Shown: in pieces, positions 24,190 to 36,768 of the stretch
Numbering within the stretch: position 1 is the first letter of the stretch
How the letters are laid out: each line of letters starts with the position of its first letter
Assembly (NCBI RefSeq): GCF_964340395.1
Contig: NC_135565.1
Location: 445,001 to 509,000, forward strand
Length of the DNA stretch: 64,000 bases
Direction of reading: 5' to 3'
Origin: Glandiceps talaboti
Taxonomy: Eukaryota > Hemichordata > Enteropneusta > Spengelidae
The notes under the pieces: model-generated
The model's database searches: none
The model's input: the letters and a program-made list of their open reading frames with translations, nothing else
Told to the model about the DNA's origin: nothing
Position numbers and translations under genes: made by a program

Positions 24190-27100
24190 TTAGCACAACT
24201 GAACTGAGGTTCAGTAGTGCTATAGGGATCGCCCGGCGGCTGTCTGTCTGTCTGTGTGTGTGTGTGTGTGTAAACAACTTAAAGTCAAAAACCGCTGCAC
24301 CGATTGCCATGACATTTGGTGGGTCCATTACCTTGGGTGTCTAGTTGGGAAATTGTTCAAATCAAAATGATCGCATCACAGGTGTGTGATTTGGGTCAAA
24401 AAATGTGATTTTTGGTCAAAAAACTTAAACTCAAAAACTACTGGGCAGATTGGTGCGAAATTTGGTTGGAACATTCTTAAGGGGGTGTAAAGTAAGATTT
24501 GCTCATGACATGATGATTCCATCAGTGATATGCAAATTAGGGCTAAAAATGTGTCTTTTTGGTTAAAAATCTGTAATTCCAAAACTACTGAGCAGATTGG
24601 GCTGAAATTTAATGGGAATGCATCTCGGGATGTATGGACGAAGAAATATTAAGCATACAATGATTCCATGAGTGATATGCAAATTAGGTGTAAAAATGTT
24701 CATTTTTGGTCAAAAACTTATATCTCAAAAAGTACTTGGTCACCGAGTCTGAAACTTGGTGAGATGTTTCTGAAAGTGTTATTCTGCAGATTTTCTTAAA
24801 AACATTTTGACAAAATTGGCCCTAGCGACCATGACCACGCCCTTAGCAACAACCAAATGGCAGTATATTTTGGTCAAATAACAACATCATCTGGTAGGCA
24901 AATGAGTAGACATTCAAAAAATGTATGCAAATACCCTAGCAACCATGACCACGCCCATAGCAACAGCCAAACGGTCGTGTATTTCTCAAAGATAACAACA
25001 GGGGTTAATAGACAATTGAATAAAAAACGACTATGTAAATTTGCCTAGCCACAAGACCACGCCCATAGCAACAGCCAAATCACATATATTGCAAAGATAA
25101 AGGGGATTAATAGACAATTGAATAAACTGTCAAAAAATGTATGTAAATATGCCTAGCAACAAGACCACACCCATAGCAACAGCCAAATGATCACGTATAT
25201 TACAAAGGATAATATCAGGAATTCATACACAAGTGAACAAAAACATACAAAAATGTATGCAAATACATGTATATCTAACAACATGACCATGCCCATAGCA
25301 ACAGCCAAATTATAGCATATATACAGTACAGTTTTCGCTTAAGCTCTCGCCTCAATTCGCGTTCGCATCGCTTCAGCTTCGCTTTCGCTTCGCCTCAATG
25401 TCAAGTTTACGGGGGTTCGCTTCAATTAAACATCGCTTTCGCTTCGCTTCCCTTTCGCGTTGAATTCGCATTCGCATCGCACCCAATTCGCATCGTGTCA
25501 ACTTTGTTTTCAAATCACATTGTGTGGAACAGGCGCTATTATACCACATATTTGCATGATAAAGGATTTGAAACGAAAAGTATAGATCATTACGGCTACT
25601 AAAATTATGTGGGGTTGTACTTTACTTTTCTGTCTACGGCACGATAACCCTTTTGGTTAAATTTGCGTTAATAAATGTTGAGTATTACGCAGTCCTTTCC
25701 GATCTCCTGTTTGGATATTATCTAGAATACACTACCTTCTATACATGAACGAAGTTTATTTTTATTTGCCGTTTTATGTACTTTACTCCGTTATACCTTT
25801 AAAATGAAACTTACAAGATTCAAATTACAGAAGTAAGCAAAATACAACGTACATCTATGTTGAACGTTTTGTATCCGGACCCCATATTTTTTGCGTTCCC
25901 GACATCGCTGACAATGTCGCATTTTAAATAAACTTAAAACTTACGAAAATTTGTTTTTAACTTTTTTTCTGACGTTAGTTAAGACACATTTATTTGGGCG
26001 TCCAACTCATCCGAGTCAGTTGTTTCAATATCATAGTTTTTCTCCATTTCCCTTGTCCATACATGTAACGACCATGTATTTTGGCAAACGGAGGGGGGTT
26101 TTAGTAATAGGCGTCTCCTCATTTCTTGAAGCACATATTCTTTTTCGTATTGTCTGCCCAAACCAGATAGAGACGCAATTTACCAATAATGTTTTTTTTA
26201 TACATAATGCAATCCCATGACAAAAATAAATCTTTCTCGGTTACACGACATCAATTGGAATACATTTTGGTGTCCGATCTCTTAATCCTTTTTTTGCATT
26301 TCTCTGATAGACATCGGTCGTATGCGAACAAGTATGAAATTGAATTCCCCATTTATGATTTATGATCAAAGATCCCGAGCTTACCCATAGTGAGTCTATG
26401 TTCTCATCATGCACTATATTTGTTGACGCAACTAAATGATAGTTGTCAGGCAACCATATCTCATTACAATAGTTGCTATGCCATTCGGCCATGACCTAGA
26501 TTTGAACTCGCGGGCAGGCATCTCCACTTGTATTGAAAATTCGTCAACACGCCTACCCTTCACCTCTATACTGCTCTTTCACAACTCCGGGTTAGGCGTT
26601 TCATATTTGGACTGTATAGGAATACATATTTACCATCAAAATGAGTAAGGGTACTGCAGTGTTGGTAATATAAATATGAAATCATTCCTGTTCTGACTTT
26701 GGGGTTTCTTTCGAAAAATTTCCATAGTGGTCTGAGTCGTGAGGTAAACGGTTGAAAAGCTAAAGAAAATTGAGCGTACGTACAATGGGAAACGAAAACT
26801 ATATCGGCGACCACAGATGAGAAAATCATTGCAATCATGAACTTTATACTTTCGCATTGCAACTTATACAGATGACAGCATTACGGTCGTTTCGATAAAT
26901 TGTCAATTTGGTACGTAGTTTGGCGTTTCGCTACATACTGTTGGACGTTTCACTACATTATTCGCCCATTATATATTGCGGTGTTCGTGACCTATGAGGA
27001 ACGTAGCACATCGTAGTGTACCGGGCTTTCTGCAAAGAGGACTTGTGTTTATCACCACTTTATATTTGCTCACCACTAGTGCAATTGCTTTTTCTACATT

Positions 27101-27770
27101 TGTTAACATACATTCTGTGTATGTTAGTGGTTTGTACAAAGAGATCGTCCCGTTTGTAAAATCGATTTGACTGGTCATTCCAATTAATTGTGGTGACAGT
27201 TGTGGCCGTGTTCACGGCACCGGTCGACCAACCCTCGTGGGGATGATTTAGTAATTGGGGAGGGGGGAAGATTTGGCACGGGGACAATATAACGCACCAC
27301 CCCCTAATAAATCCATGCATAGAACCTATCTCAGAATTTTGAGTGTTAGGTTTGTACAATGTGCGTAACAGACAGAATTCACGACATACAGCAGTGAAAA
27401 CGGATATGCAAATACTGTCACACCTTTCACGGTATCGCTTCTCCTTCATTGTTGTTTGACGTGAAGCGACCTTCATTGTTTTTTGATGCGATGCGAACAA
27501 GAAGCAAACGCGAAGCGAAATGACTGCGATGCGAATGCCGTCATGAAGCGATTCCAAGTTACGAAGCGAATTGATTGAAGCGATAATGAGGCGATGCGAC
27601 TGCGAAGGCGAAGCGAAGCGAATGCGAAAAATGCGACAGCTTAGGCGAAAACTGTACTGTATCATAAAGATAGCAACAAGGTTGGCTAGGCAACTGGACT
27701 AGCATATGGATAAACATTTTAAAAAACTGTACAGTTGTGCTACAACGCCATTGGCGGTATTTTTAAAAAT
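24190..27770 (+). mobile_element. Family A repeat, full-length but split
   Basis: The hairpin head TAGCACAACTGAACTGAGGT starts at 24191, followed by TCTG/TG repeats (about 24240-24270), AACAACTTAAAGTCAAAAAC, a ~130-bp repeated motif with GGTCAAAAA...ACTACTGGGCAGATTGG, and the ~110-bp AGCAACAGCCAAA units up to 25320. The remainder, AAAGATAGCAACAAGGTTGG and the tail ACAGTTGTGCTACAACGCC, resumes at 27663. The head TAGCACAACTG and tail CAGTTGTGCTA are inverted copies, which suggests a DNA transposon relative. Confidence 0.78.
25321..27662. mobile_element. Foldback-type element with GCGAA/TTCGC-rich inverted ends
   Basis: The left end ATACAGTACAGTTTTCGCTT and right end GCGAAAACTGTACTGTAT are inverted repeats that continue inward as arrays of TTCGC (left) or GCGAA (right) over roughly 180-200 bp. 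It lies inside a family A repeat. CATAT before and CATAA after suggest a short imperfect target duplication. Several 60-200 codon frames exist, but none resembles a known protein; the largest (minus, 27060-27665) reads through the inverted end. Confidence 0.8.
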
Positions 27771-28190
27771 ACATTAATGACCAAGTCATGTATAATTTTC
27801 GTATTGGTTGTTGATTTCTATCTATTTTCCCGAACATAATACACATAGTGTAAATATAGCGCTCAACAAAAGGGGAAATCGGACCACACATACATGCATT
27901 CACACACGAAGTCAAACGCGTACAGTGTGTCTTTATAAAGTTACATGTATTTAAATCTTTCCTTAAAACCACATGTCACTGCAAATATACTTGCTCTGAA
28001 ACAACAAATCATCAAATCTGTAAGCAGAAAAAAAAATAACACAACGGTTATAAAATTGGTCCTTTACCTCTTGAACATTGTACATGTTGGATGGAACACG
28101 CCCACAGTAATTGCCCAGTAATGTTTACATCACCCATCCATACTAGATATTAAACATTTGTGAAAATCTGACACACATTTACCTTCTAAG
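27771..28190. other. No feature recognised
   Basis: AT-rich sequence without a credible gene, repeat or inverted ends. It separates the family A tail from the transposon-derived pseudogene on the minus strand. Confidence 0.5.
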
Positions 28191-28400
28191 GCATCAGTGA
28201 TGGAACGTGCTTCGAGGCAGTTACTGAGTCCTAAAATATGACTAGTCAGTATCAAATTTTCTAGTTTCAGTCAGAGTTTCATCACTTCACTTGAGGCATC
28301 AGTGATGGAAAGTGCTTCGAGGCGGTTACTGAGTCCTAAAATATGACTAGTCAGTATCAAATTTTCTAGTTTCGGTCGGAGTTTCATCACTTCACTGTCT
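28191..28400. repeat. 105-bp direct tandem duplication
   Basis: Copies begin at 28191 and 28296, each starting GCATCAGTGATGGAA. They differ at a handful of sites. The period is 35 codons, so the minus-strand frame was kept when the duplication arose inside the pseudogene. Confidence 0.92.
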
Positions 28401-29409
28401 ATTTCAACAACTGTGTTGGTAACAGCTGAGTGTTGATCTATAAAACACAACTCGTCTTCTGGGTGCAGGCTCACATTCTGAACAGTTATCCTGAACATGA
28501 TGTCATGGCTGAATGGAATTACACGCTTACTTTAGGCACATTTCCATGTAGCTACTTTTAGACTTTGGACATTTATTTTAATATGTGATGTCCTTCCTGT
28601 CGGCATCATGAGCACGTGTATACACGCTTTTTCTCAGGCTTGGTAACTTCTAATTGTGGATGGTCTGTGGTGGCATCAGCTGCGTTTACATCTGGTAATT
28701 TTTTCGTAGTTTCCGTTACGTGACCTGTTGTTGTTGGGTCCCTGGTTTAGGACACTCTTCATCTTTCTTTCTTGAATCACTAACAAAACAACGTATCTCA
28801 TTATACACATACTTCTGTCTTTCATAGCTCAAACCAACAGGTTGCACTTCGCATGGTATTACTTTATCTATGGATTTCCTCTCAGGATCTATTAATAAAT
28901 TCAGAGCTATTTCCGTGTCTGAATGTTGTTGTTTAACGAAGACCTGGCCAGGGTTTTGATCACAAAATCGAAAGTGATGATAAGATTTGATATTAGGTAT
29001 TTTCTTAAAGTATTTTCCCAGTGCAGAGCTCCAGTCACGAAAGGGAACCAAAATGGTACTGTTTGCAAGGCCAATTAACTGCGCTGTATTACATCTTGAC
29101 AGATATTTTTACGATATCGACAATATCTGTCAAACTGTCTACTTCAGTAATGCGAAACATTTTTTTGAACATTCCAAAGTGCTGGTCAGGTGAAAATTTT
29201 GTATGACCAACAGGCAGAAATGATAAATTAATGTTACTATAGAGACCACTCATGACTTGATACGAGCAATACCAAATCATGTAGTTATTTTTATTTTGAC
29301 CAGTACAATTATTAGCATTCAACTGTGCATCAGTTTCTCTTTTACCAAAATTTGTCAGGTAGTGGTCAAACATGCTGATGACAGAATTAGCTCCTTTACT
29401 ACTTCTGAA
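28191..29409 (-). pseudogene. Degenerate transposon-derived gene, DUF7869-like
   Basis: Read on the minus strand, 29409-29089 encodes a segment with NANNCTGQNKNNYMIWY and FLPVGHTKFSPDQHFGMFKK. These match the conserved core (D/N-N-C-GQNKN and GHTKFSPD) of a multicopy invertebrate family labelled DUF7869, thought to be mobile-element derived. After a frameshift the reading continues at 29051-28716 (DWSSALGKYFKKIPNIKSYH) and again near 28498-28271, broken by stops. A 105-bp duplication at 28191-28400 adds 35 codons; the copy at 28191 carries TGA where the other has CGA. The N-terminal half is missing. The family assignment rests on motif memory. Confidence 0.65.
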
Positions 29410-29415
29410 ATGTTC

Positions 29416-29416
<1 letters not shown>

Positions 29417-29447
<31 letters not shown>

Positions 29448-29448
29448 T
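29417..29448. repeat. (AAT)n microsatellite
   Basis: About ten AAT units followed by TTAATTTCTTAACAG. It may be the 3' tail of a small element, but I could not identify which. Confidence 0.9.
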
Positions 29449-29623
29449 TAATTTCTTAACAGTGCACGACACTATGTCTCAGTGCTCTTTACACAAAACA
29501 AAACATTACAGAGTAAACAAGGCTAAGAAGGCTGCGACAGTATGAAAGACACATCCTACAAATGATTAAAATTACAGTTCTCGTTGCACAAAAATTACAT
29601 GTGGTAGTATTGCCTAAAAAGGT

Positions 29624-32271
29624 GAATTAAATGATCAGATGTACGTCAGTGACATCAACACTATGAATTAAATGATCAGATGTACATCAGTGACATCAAC
29701 ACTATGAATTAAATGATCAGAAGTACGTCAGTGACATCAACACTATGAATTAAATGATCAGAAGTGAGTCAGTGACATCAACACTATGAATTAAATGATC
29801 AGATGTACGTCAGTGACATCAACACTATGAATTAAATGATCAGATGTACGTCAGTGACATCAACACTATGAATTAAATGATCAGATGTACGTCAGTGACA
29901 TCAACACTATGAATTAAATGATCAGATGTACATCAGTGACATCAACACTATGAATTAAATGATCAGAAGTGAGTCAGTGACATCAACACTATGAATTAAA
30001 TGATCAGATGTACGTCAGTGACATCAACACTATGAATTAAATGATCAGATGTACGTCAGTGACATCAACACTATGAATTAAATGATCAGATGTACGTCAG
30101 TGACATCAACACTATGAATTAAATGATCAGATGTACGTCAGTGACATCAACACTATGAATTAAATGATCAGATGTACGTCAGTGACATCAACACTATGAA
30201 TTAAATGATCAGATGTACGTCAGTGACATCAACACTATGAATTAAATGATCAGATGTACGTCAGTGACATCAACACTATGAATTAAATGATCAGATGTAC
30301 GTCAGTGACATCAACACTATGAATTAAATGATCAGATGTACATCAGTGACATCAACACTATGAATTAAATGATCAGATGTACGTCAGTGACATCAACACT
30401 ATGAATTAAATGATCAGATGTACGTCAGTGACATCAACACTATGAATTAAATGATCAGATGTACGTCAGTGACATCAACACTATGAATTAAATGATCAGA
30501 TGTACGTCAGTGACATCAACACTATGAATTAAATGATCAGATGTACGTCAGTGACATCAACACTATGAATTAAATGATCAGATGTACGTCAGTGACATCA
30601 ACACTATGAATTAAATGATCAGATGTATGTCAGTGACATCAACACTATGAATTAAATGATCAGATGTACGTCAGTGACATCAACACTATGAATTAAATGA
30701 TCAGATGTACATCAGTGACATCAACACTATGAATTAAATGATCAGATGTACGTCAGTGACATCAACACTATGAATTAAATGATCAGATGTACGTCAGTGA
30801 CATCAACACTATGAATTAAATGATCAGAAGTGAGTCAGTGACATCAACACTATGAATTAAATGATCAGATGTACGTCAGTGACATCAACACTATGAATTA
30901 AATGATCAGATGTACGTCAGTGACATCAACACTATGAATTAAATGATCAGATGTACGTCAGTGACATCAACACTATGAATTAAATGATCAGAAGTGAGTC
31001 AGTGACATCAACACTATGAATTAAATGATCAGATGTACGTCAGTGACATCAACACTATGAATTAAATGATCAGATGTACGTCAGTGACATCAACACTATG
31101 AATTAAATGATCAGATGTACGTCAGTGACATCAACACTATGAATTAAATGATCAGATGTACGTCAGTGACATCAACACTATGAATTAAATGATCAGAAGT
31201 ACGTCAGTGACATCAACACTATGAATTAAATGATCAGATGTACGTCAGTGACATCAACACTATGAATTAAATGATCAGAAGTACGTCAGTGACATCAACA
31301 CTATGAATTAAATGATCAGAAGTGAGTCAGTGACATCAACACTATGAATTAAATGATCAGATGTACGTCAGTGACATCAACACTATGAATTAAATGATCA
31401 GATGTACGTCAGTGACATCAACACTATGAATTAAATGATCAGAAGTGCGTCAGTGACATCAACACTATGAATTAAGTTATCAGATGTACGTCAGTGACAT
31501 CAACACTATGAATTAAATGATCAGATGTACGTCAGTGACATCAACACTATGAATTAAATGATCAGAAGTACGTCAGTGACATCAACACTATGAATTAAAT
31601 GATCAGATGTACGTCAGTGACATCAACACTATGAATTAAATGATCAGAAGTGAGTCAGTGACATCAACACTATGAATTAAATGATCAGATGTACGTCAGT
31701 GACATCAACACTATGAATTAAATGATCAGATGTACGTCAGTGACATCAACACTATGAATTAAATGATCAGATGTACGTCAGTGACATCAACACTATGAAT
31801 TAAATGATCAGATGTACGTCAGTGACATCAACACTATGAATTAAATGATCAGATGTACGTCAGTGACATCAACACTATGAATTAAATGATCAGATGTACG
31901 TCAGTGACATCAACACTATGAATTAAATGATCAGATGTACGTCAGTGACATCAACACTATGAATTAAATGATGAGATGTACGTCAGTGACATCAACACTA
32001 TGAATTAAATGATCAGATGTACGTCAGTGACATCAACACTATGAATTAAATGATCAGATGTACGTCAGTGACATCAACACTATGAATTAAATGATCAAAT
32101 GTACGTCAGTGACATCAACACTATGAATTAAATGATCAGATGTACGTCAGTGACATCAACACTATGAATTAAATGATCAGATGTACGTCAGTGACATCAA
32201 CACTATGAATTAAATGATCAGATGTACGTCAGTGACATCAACACTATGAATTAAATGATCAGATGTACGCG
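29624..32271. repeat. 41-bp satellite array, about 64 copies, derived from LINE code
   Basis: The monomer begins GAATTAAATGATCAGATGTA and ends GACATCAACACTAT. Variants are ACGTCAG, ACATCAG and GAGTCAG. The right end passes without a break into the minus-strand LINE endonuclease frame: the codons for DHLIHSVDVTDVHL are exactly the monomer read on the minus strand, and the 14-mer TGATCAGATGTACG is shared between the array and the junction at about 32257-32270. Confidence 0.97.
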
Positions 32272-33170
32272 TTATGAGGAGATCAAGCGTATGTCCTAAC
32301 ACATGGGTTGGTTTACTTACATGTTGTTGGAGGTTTCTGGACCTAAGTAAATCAGTGAAATTAGCAGCAACACATGATTCCAGGTCATTCAGATGGAAAT
32401 TGAAGTCACTGGCAATCAATAGATGTCCAGGTGATGGAATGATATTTTTTAGTAAAGCTGAAAATTCTGAGAGAAATTCGTTTCGTTCATTGTACTTGCA
32501 TTCTTCTTCAATTTTGGCGGTCGATAAATCACGGTCACACGTAAGATTTCGCTGCGAGATCGTAAACAGAGCTACATAGATTCAAATGATTTGAAGGCAT
32601 GCATTACTTTACCATCAACGGTGATGTTAGAGCATAATAAAATTGCAACTCCGCCACTCCTGCGTTTACCACGCGGCTTTTGATGGAAATTATAACCAGA
32701 CACAGCTGAGTCAATGTCCGCAGTAAGGGGGGGTCATCATTTTTTTAGCCACATTTCAGTCAAAATCAGAAAATCCAGTCTTTTCTCAACAAGTATGGTA
32801 GCGATACTACCAATCTTACCAGTCAATGCCCAGGCATCCCAGAGAGCACCATTTAGCTGTAATTTGTTCCCATTTCCCGAAAGTCGAGGGATGTCCACTA
32901 AAACGGCTTTGTTTAACTTCAGTCCTGCAAATCGACACTATAGGCTGAATGAAACATTTCTTGCAATGACGTATGTACGTTGGCTTTAGATCCATGGGGA
33001 TGTAGAGCAAAGTGTATTTTCTGAGAAGCCTCAGCAGCTCGTTGAGTAATGTTGACATTGTTCCATCTCATTGACAGCAAGGCACTACGTGACATATTGA
33101 CAATACGTGAGGTGTTTGAAGACGCCGTGTTGATACAAGTGACTAAACCCTGATATGAAAGAAGTCCAAA
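32272..33170 (-). pseudogene. Non-LTR retrotransposon endonuclease fragment
   Basis: The minus strand carries an apurinic-like endonuclease domain in pieces. It reads ALWDAWALTGKI (usual first motif, with D where catalytic N is expected), LDFLILTEMWL (the conserved E), SGYNFHQKPRGKRRSGGVAI, TVIYRPPK, SDFNFHLND and THVLGHTLDLLITR. It is interrupted by stop codons (for example after the TEMWLKK block) and a frameshift near 32816. The frame enters the 41-bp satellite exactly where the final SDH motif is expected. The domain cuts target DNA for insertion; this copy cannot. Orientation is opposite to the reverse transcriptase at 33476. Confidence 0.85.
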
Positions 33171-33475
33171 AATGGCTCTTGAAAAGTTCAGTCCTAAGAA
33201 TCCCGTCTAATCCGGTAGCTTGAAACACAAATAAAAGTCCTGATGAAAAACTTTAAATTAGTGAATAGATAGCGACAATCTGGTTAAAAGCAATAAAATT
33301 GTATAGCGACTAGTTTGTGTGGGCAGCCGGGGTCTAACGCACGGAATTGTAAAATGAACTCTGCGTCTTTCCTACGGGAAGCGTCCCTGACCACTGCTTA
33401 CTAACGTGGAGTTTAAATAACGACTCGATAGGTGAATATACTGCAGTAAGATCTGCTTCACATGACCATTCAAGG

Positions 33476-36374
33476 ATGAATCTGCCAACAACTAAACGAC
33501 GTATTTATCAGCTTGATCATATCCCATCTGAATTTATGTGTCAGTCAGATGTTAGTAGTAAAATCAGTAACATAATTGATAATTTAGAAAGAGCTAGTTT
33601 ACATCAGTCGGATATTGACTTCAAATATGACGAAATTTGCAATATATTCAAAGATGAAATGGATGCTCATTTGGAATTCAGAGATGTGTCATTACGCACA
33701 ACAAAAAATTACAAAAGAAATAAACCATGGTGGTCACCGTTGCTTACAGATTTATGGAAATTAACATGTCAAAAGGAAAGACTATGGTGTAAATGTAAAG
33801 GGCAAGCACAGCTGAAGTCACGACTAAAACGTTCTTTTGTTGAATCCAGGCATGTATTTGACTCTGAAGTAAGGAAATCCAAACACGCATACAACAGAAA
33901 ACAACAACTTAAATTATTGGAGTTGGACACTGGAGGACAGGATTTCTGGAAAGATTTCAACAACGTATTTTCTTCCAAACATAAAGAATCAATACCGATG
34001 GAAATAGTAGACAATGACATATCTTGTACTGATCTCGATTCTGTATTGAATAGATGGAGAGATGATTTTGCAATTCTTTTTACTTCAACCGACCCCGTAG
34101 TGAATAATCCAGAAGAATTCTGTTTTGATGATGAATATCTTCATATGATGAAGAAAAAGCTCGAAGATTTTGATGGCGAACTTGAACAGCTGACCCCTTC
34201 TGAATTAACCATACCAGACTCTGTAGAGTTGAACAAGCCAATATCAATTGTGGAAACTGAAAAATCTATCAAGAAAGCCAAACATGGCAAGGCCTCCAGT
34301 TTGGATCAAATATACTATGACACATTCAAGAACAGCAAAGCCACAGCACTGATTCACAGTTTGCTAACATCTTGCTTTGATTCTGGAATTATACCGACGA
34401 TCTGGTGTCAAGGTCTCATTTGTCCAATTCCGAAAGGTGGTAACAAGGATAGGCGTGTTCCATTGAACTACAGGGGAATTACTTTGATATCGTGTTTGTG
34501 TAAAATATTCACATCGACACGTAATAACCGCCTGCTTAACTGGCTAGAGAAATATGGCAAATTGGTCGACGGAACAGAACGGATTTAGAAAACTTAGGAC
34601 TTGTTTGGATCATATCTTTGTACTTTACTCGGTAATAGAACACAGATCAAGTAATAAATTACCTACTTTTGCTTGCTTTGTTGATATGCGCAAAGCCTTT
34701 GATCGGGTGGAAAGAAACTGTCTATGGTATAAACTATATAAATGTGGAGTGACAGTAAAATTCTTGAATGTTCTGTGCTTGTTTTATACTGATGTCACAT
34801 GTAGAGTACAAGTTAACCAATACAAAACAGACAGCTTCCCCGTTGACATTGGAGTTAAACAGGGTGATGGTCTTTCACCATGTAGAGTACAAGTTAACCA
34901 ATACAAAACAGACAGCTTCCCCATTGACATTGGAGTTAAACAGGGTGATGGTCTTTCACCATGTAGAGTACAAGTTAACCAATACAAAACAGACAGCTTC
35001 CCCATTGACATTGGAGTTAAACAGGGTGATGGTCTTTCACCATGTAGAGTACAAGTTAACCAATACAAAACAGACAGCTTCCCCATTGACATTGGAGTTA
35101 AACAGGGTGATGGTCTTTCACCATGTAGAGTACAAGTTAACCAATACAAAACAGACAGCTTCCCCGTTGACATTGGAGTTAAACAGGGTGATGGTCTTTC
35201 ACCAACTCTTTTCGCAATGTACATTGATGGCTTAGCAACAGAATTAAAGCAATCTGGTGCGGGCGTAAAACTTGGTGATGATACAATCACTTTACTATTA
35301 TAGCTGATGATATAGTCCTGTTGGCTGATTCAGAAGTAAATTTGCAACGTTTGCTCGACATTGTTCACTCATACTGTACTAAATGGAGACTTCGGCTAAG
35401 CCAGGAAAAAAACCTTAATCGTTCATTTTAGGAGAAACGGTACACCAAGTACACAATTTCAGTTTAACTGTGGTCCTATGCATGTTGGTGTAACGACAGG
35501 AATGTATTTTAGTGAACATCTCAATCCAAATGTTATCACATCTCACCTCGCCGAGTCAGCATCTATTGGTACTATTATTGCAAAGTGTAAAATGTACGGC
35601 GGAATGTCTCACCAGATGTACACAAAGCTCTTTGATACGCTGGTTGTCCTGATTCTTGATTATGCGTCAGCTGTCTGGCACCAGTTCAATAAACAGTATC
35701 GATAAAGTCCAACAGCGTGCAATGAGATCGTATCTTGGAGTGGGGATATCAAGCCCGATTGCTTCACTGTATGGTGATAATGGATGGATGTCCAGTGTGA
35801 ATATAGACGTAAAATAGAAGTTATTCGATTGTGGGCTTGAATACAGAGATTACCAGACACGAGATTGACAAAACGAGTATTTCTAAACAATCAGATATGG
35901 ATGAAACGAGCAAAATGTGTGTTTAGAGAAGCAGGACTCCTACATATTTTTGAGTCTAGAAATTACCAAAGTGTTAGTATCAATGTTATTTTAGAGCAAG
36001 CAAAACAGAAACTGAAATCAAACGAACTGATAAATTGGAGAATTAATTGTTTAAGTAAACCAAAACTTAGAACATACTGTACATTTAAACACACCTATAC
36101 TACTGATCCTTATTTACTGTTCAATATTCCACATAAATACCGGTCAGTGATCGCAAGGCTGCATAACGGGACATTACCTTTGAGAATCGAAACTGGGCAT
36201 TATTCTAACTTACAGGTGGAAGACAGAAAATGTATTGTATGTACTGACAATGTTGTTGAAGACGAACTTCATTTTGTTTTTGATTGTAGACTGTATAATG
36301 ATATACGGCCACGGTTTATGAAGGCAATTACTGGAACAAAACCAAGTGAGAAACTTGCGCAACTATTCTCATGA
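33476..36374 (+). pseudogene. Non-LTR retrotransposon reverse transcriptase, broken
   Basis: The linker domain starts near 33476 (KPWWSPLLTDLWKLTCQKER). The reverse transcriptase follows: KKAKHGKASSLDQIYYD, LICPIPKGGNKDRR, NYRGITLISCLCKIF, then a one-base frameshift near 34575 into EQNGFRKLRTCLDHIF, FVDMRKAFDRV, GVKQGDGLSPTLFAMYIDG, another frameshift near 35290, and IADDIVLLADSE (catalytic DD). Further breaks follow, and a C-terminal zinc-knuckle-like region CIVCTDNVVEDELHFVFDC ends at 36374. An 81-bp block is repeated five times at motif B. The type is CR1/jockey/I-like; the clade is not settled. No endonuclease precedes it in this orientation. Confidence 0.88.
34800..35204 (+). repeat. Five in-frame copies of an 81-bp block inside LINE RT
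   Basis: Five copies of 27 codons (CRVQVNQYKTDSFPVDIGVK plus QGDGLSP). Copies 1 and 5 have V, copies 2 to 4 have I, in FP(V/I)DIG. The block holds the motif B glycine-glutamine-glycine-aspartate segment, normally present once. The frame stays open through all five. Confidence 0.97.
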
Positions 36375-36768
36375 AACCACATTAAATCATTCTCGAAGTG
36401 TTTATATGAAATGTTCATGAGGAGAAGGAAAGCAATTTCAGTTACATAATCCCCCTCATCAGGAATAGTGGTTCATGTTTGTTCTGTTGTTGCTGTTGTT
36501 CTAAATGTCACCATCAACACCAACAACACCGACGATTAATTGGGGGGAAAAGCGATAGGCTCATGATTTATATTTTTCTTGAATACCACACGTGGAGACA
36601 CTTTTGGTACAGTGACTCATAAGCCAATTACTTGGCTTTGGTTTCACATAATTACTACTTGTATATTACAAAGAATTTTCTCTTTGAGTACCGTATGTAC
36701 CTGTATACTTTTGTTTGTGAAACTGTGTCACTATAATAAAATAATATATATCTATCTATCTATCTGTA
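36375..36768 (+). repeat. LINE 3' untranslated region and (ATCT)n tail
   Basis: Non-coding sequence after the LINE stop, ending GTCACTATAATAAAATAATA and a short ATCT repeat at about 36755-36770. This looks like the 3' terminus of the LINE. The 28/29-bp satellite starts immediately after. Confidence 0.6.

Noticed and set aside
26455-26560. Possible minus-strand tRNA or tRNA-derived SINE (GTTCAAATC B-box-like)
   Set aside because: The T stem does not pair and no A box or acceptor stem partner is present.
27060-27665. A 201-codon minus-strand frame as a real gene
   Set aside because: It begins inside a transposon's inverted end made of GCGAA repeats, and no part resembles a known protein.
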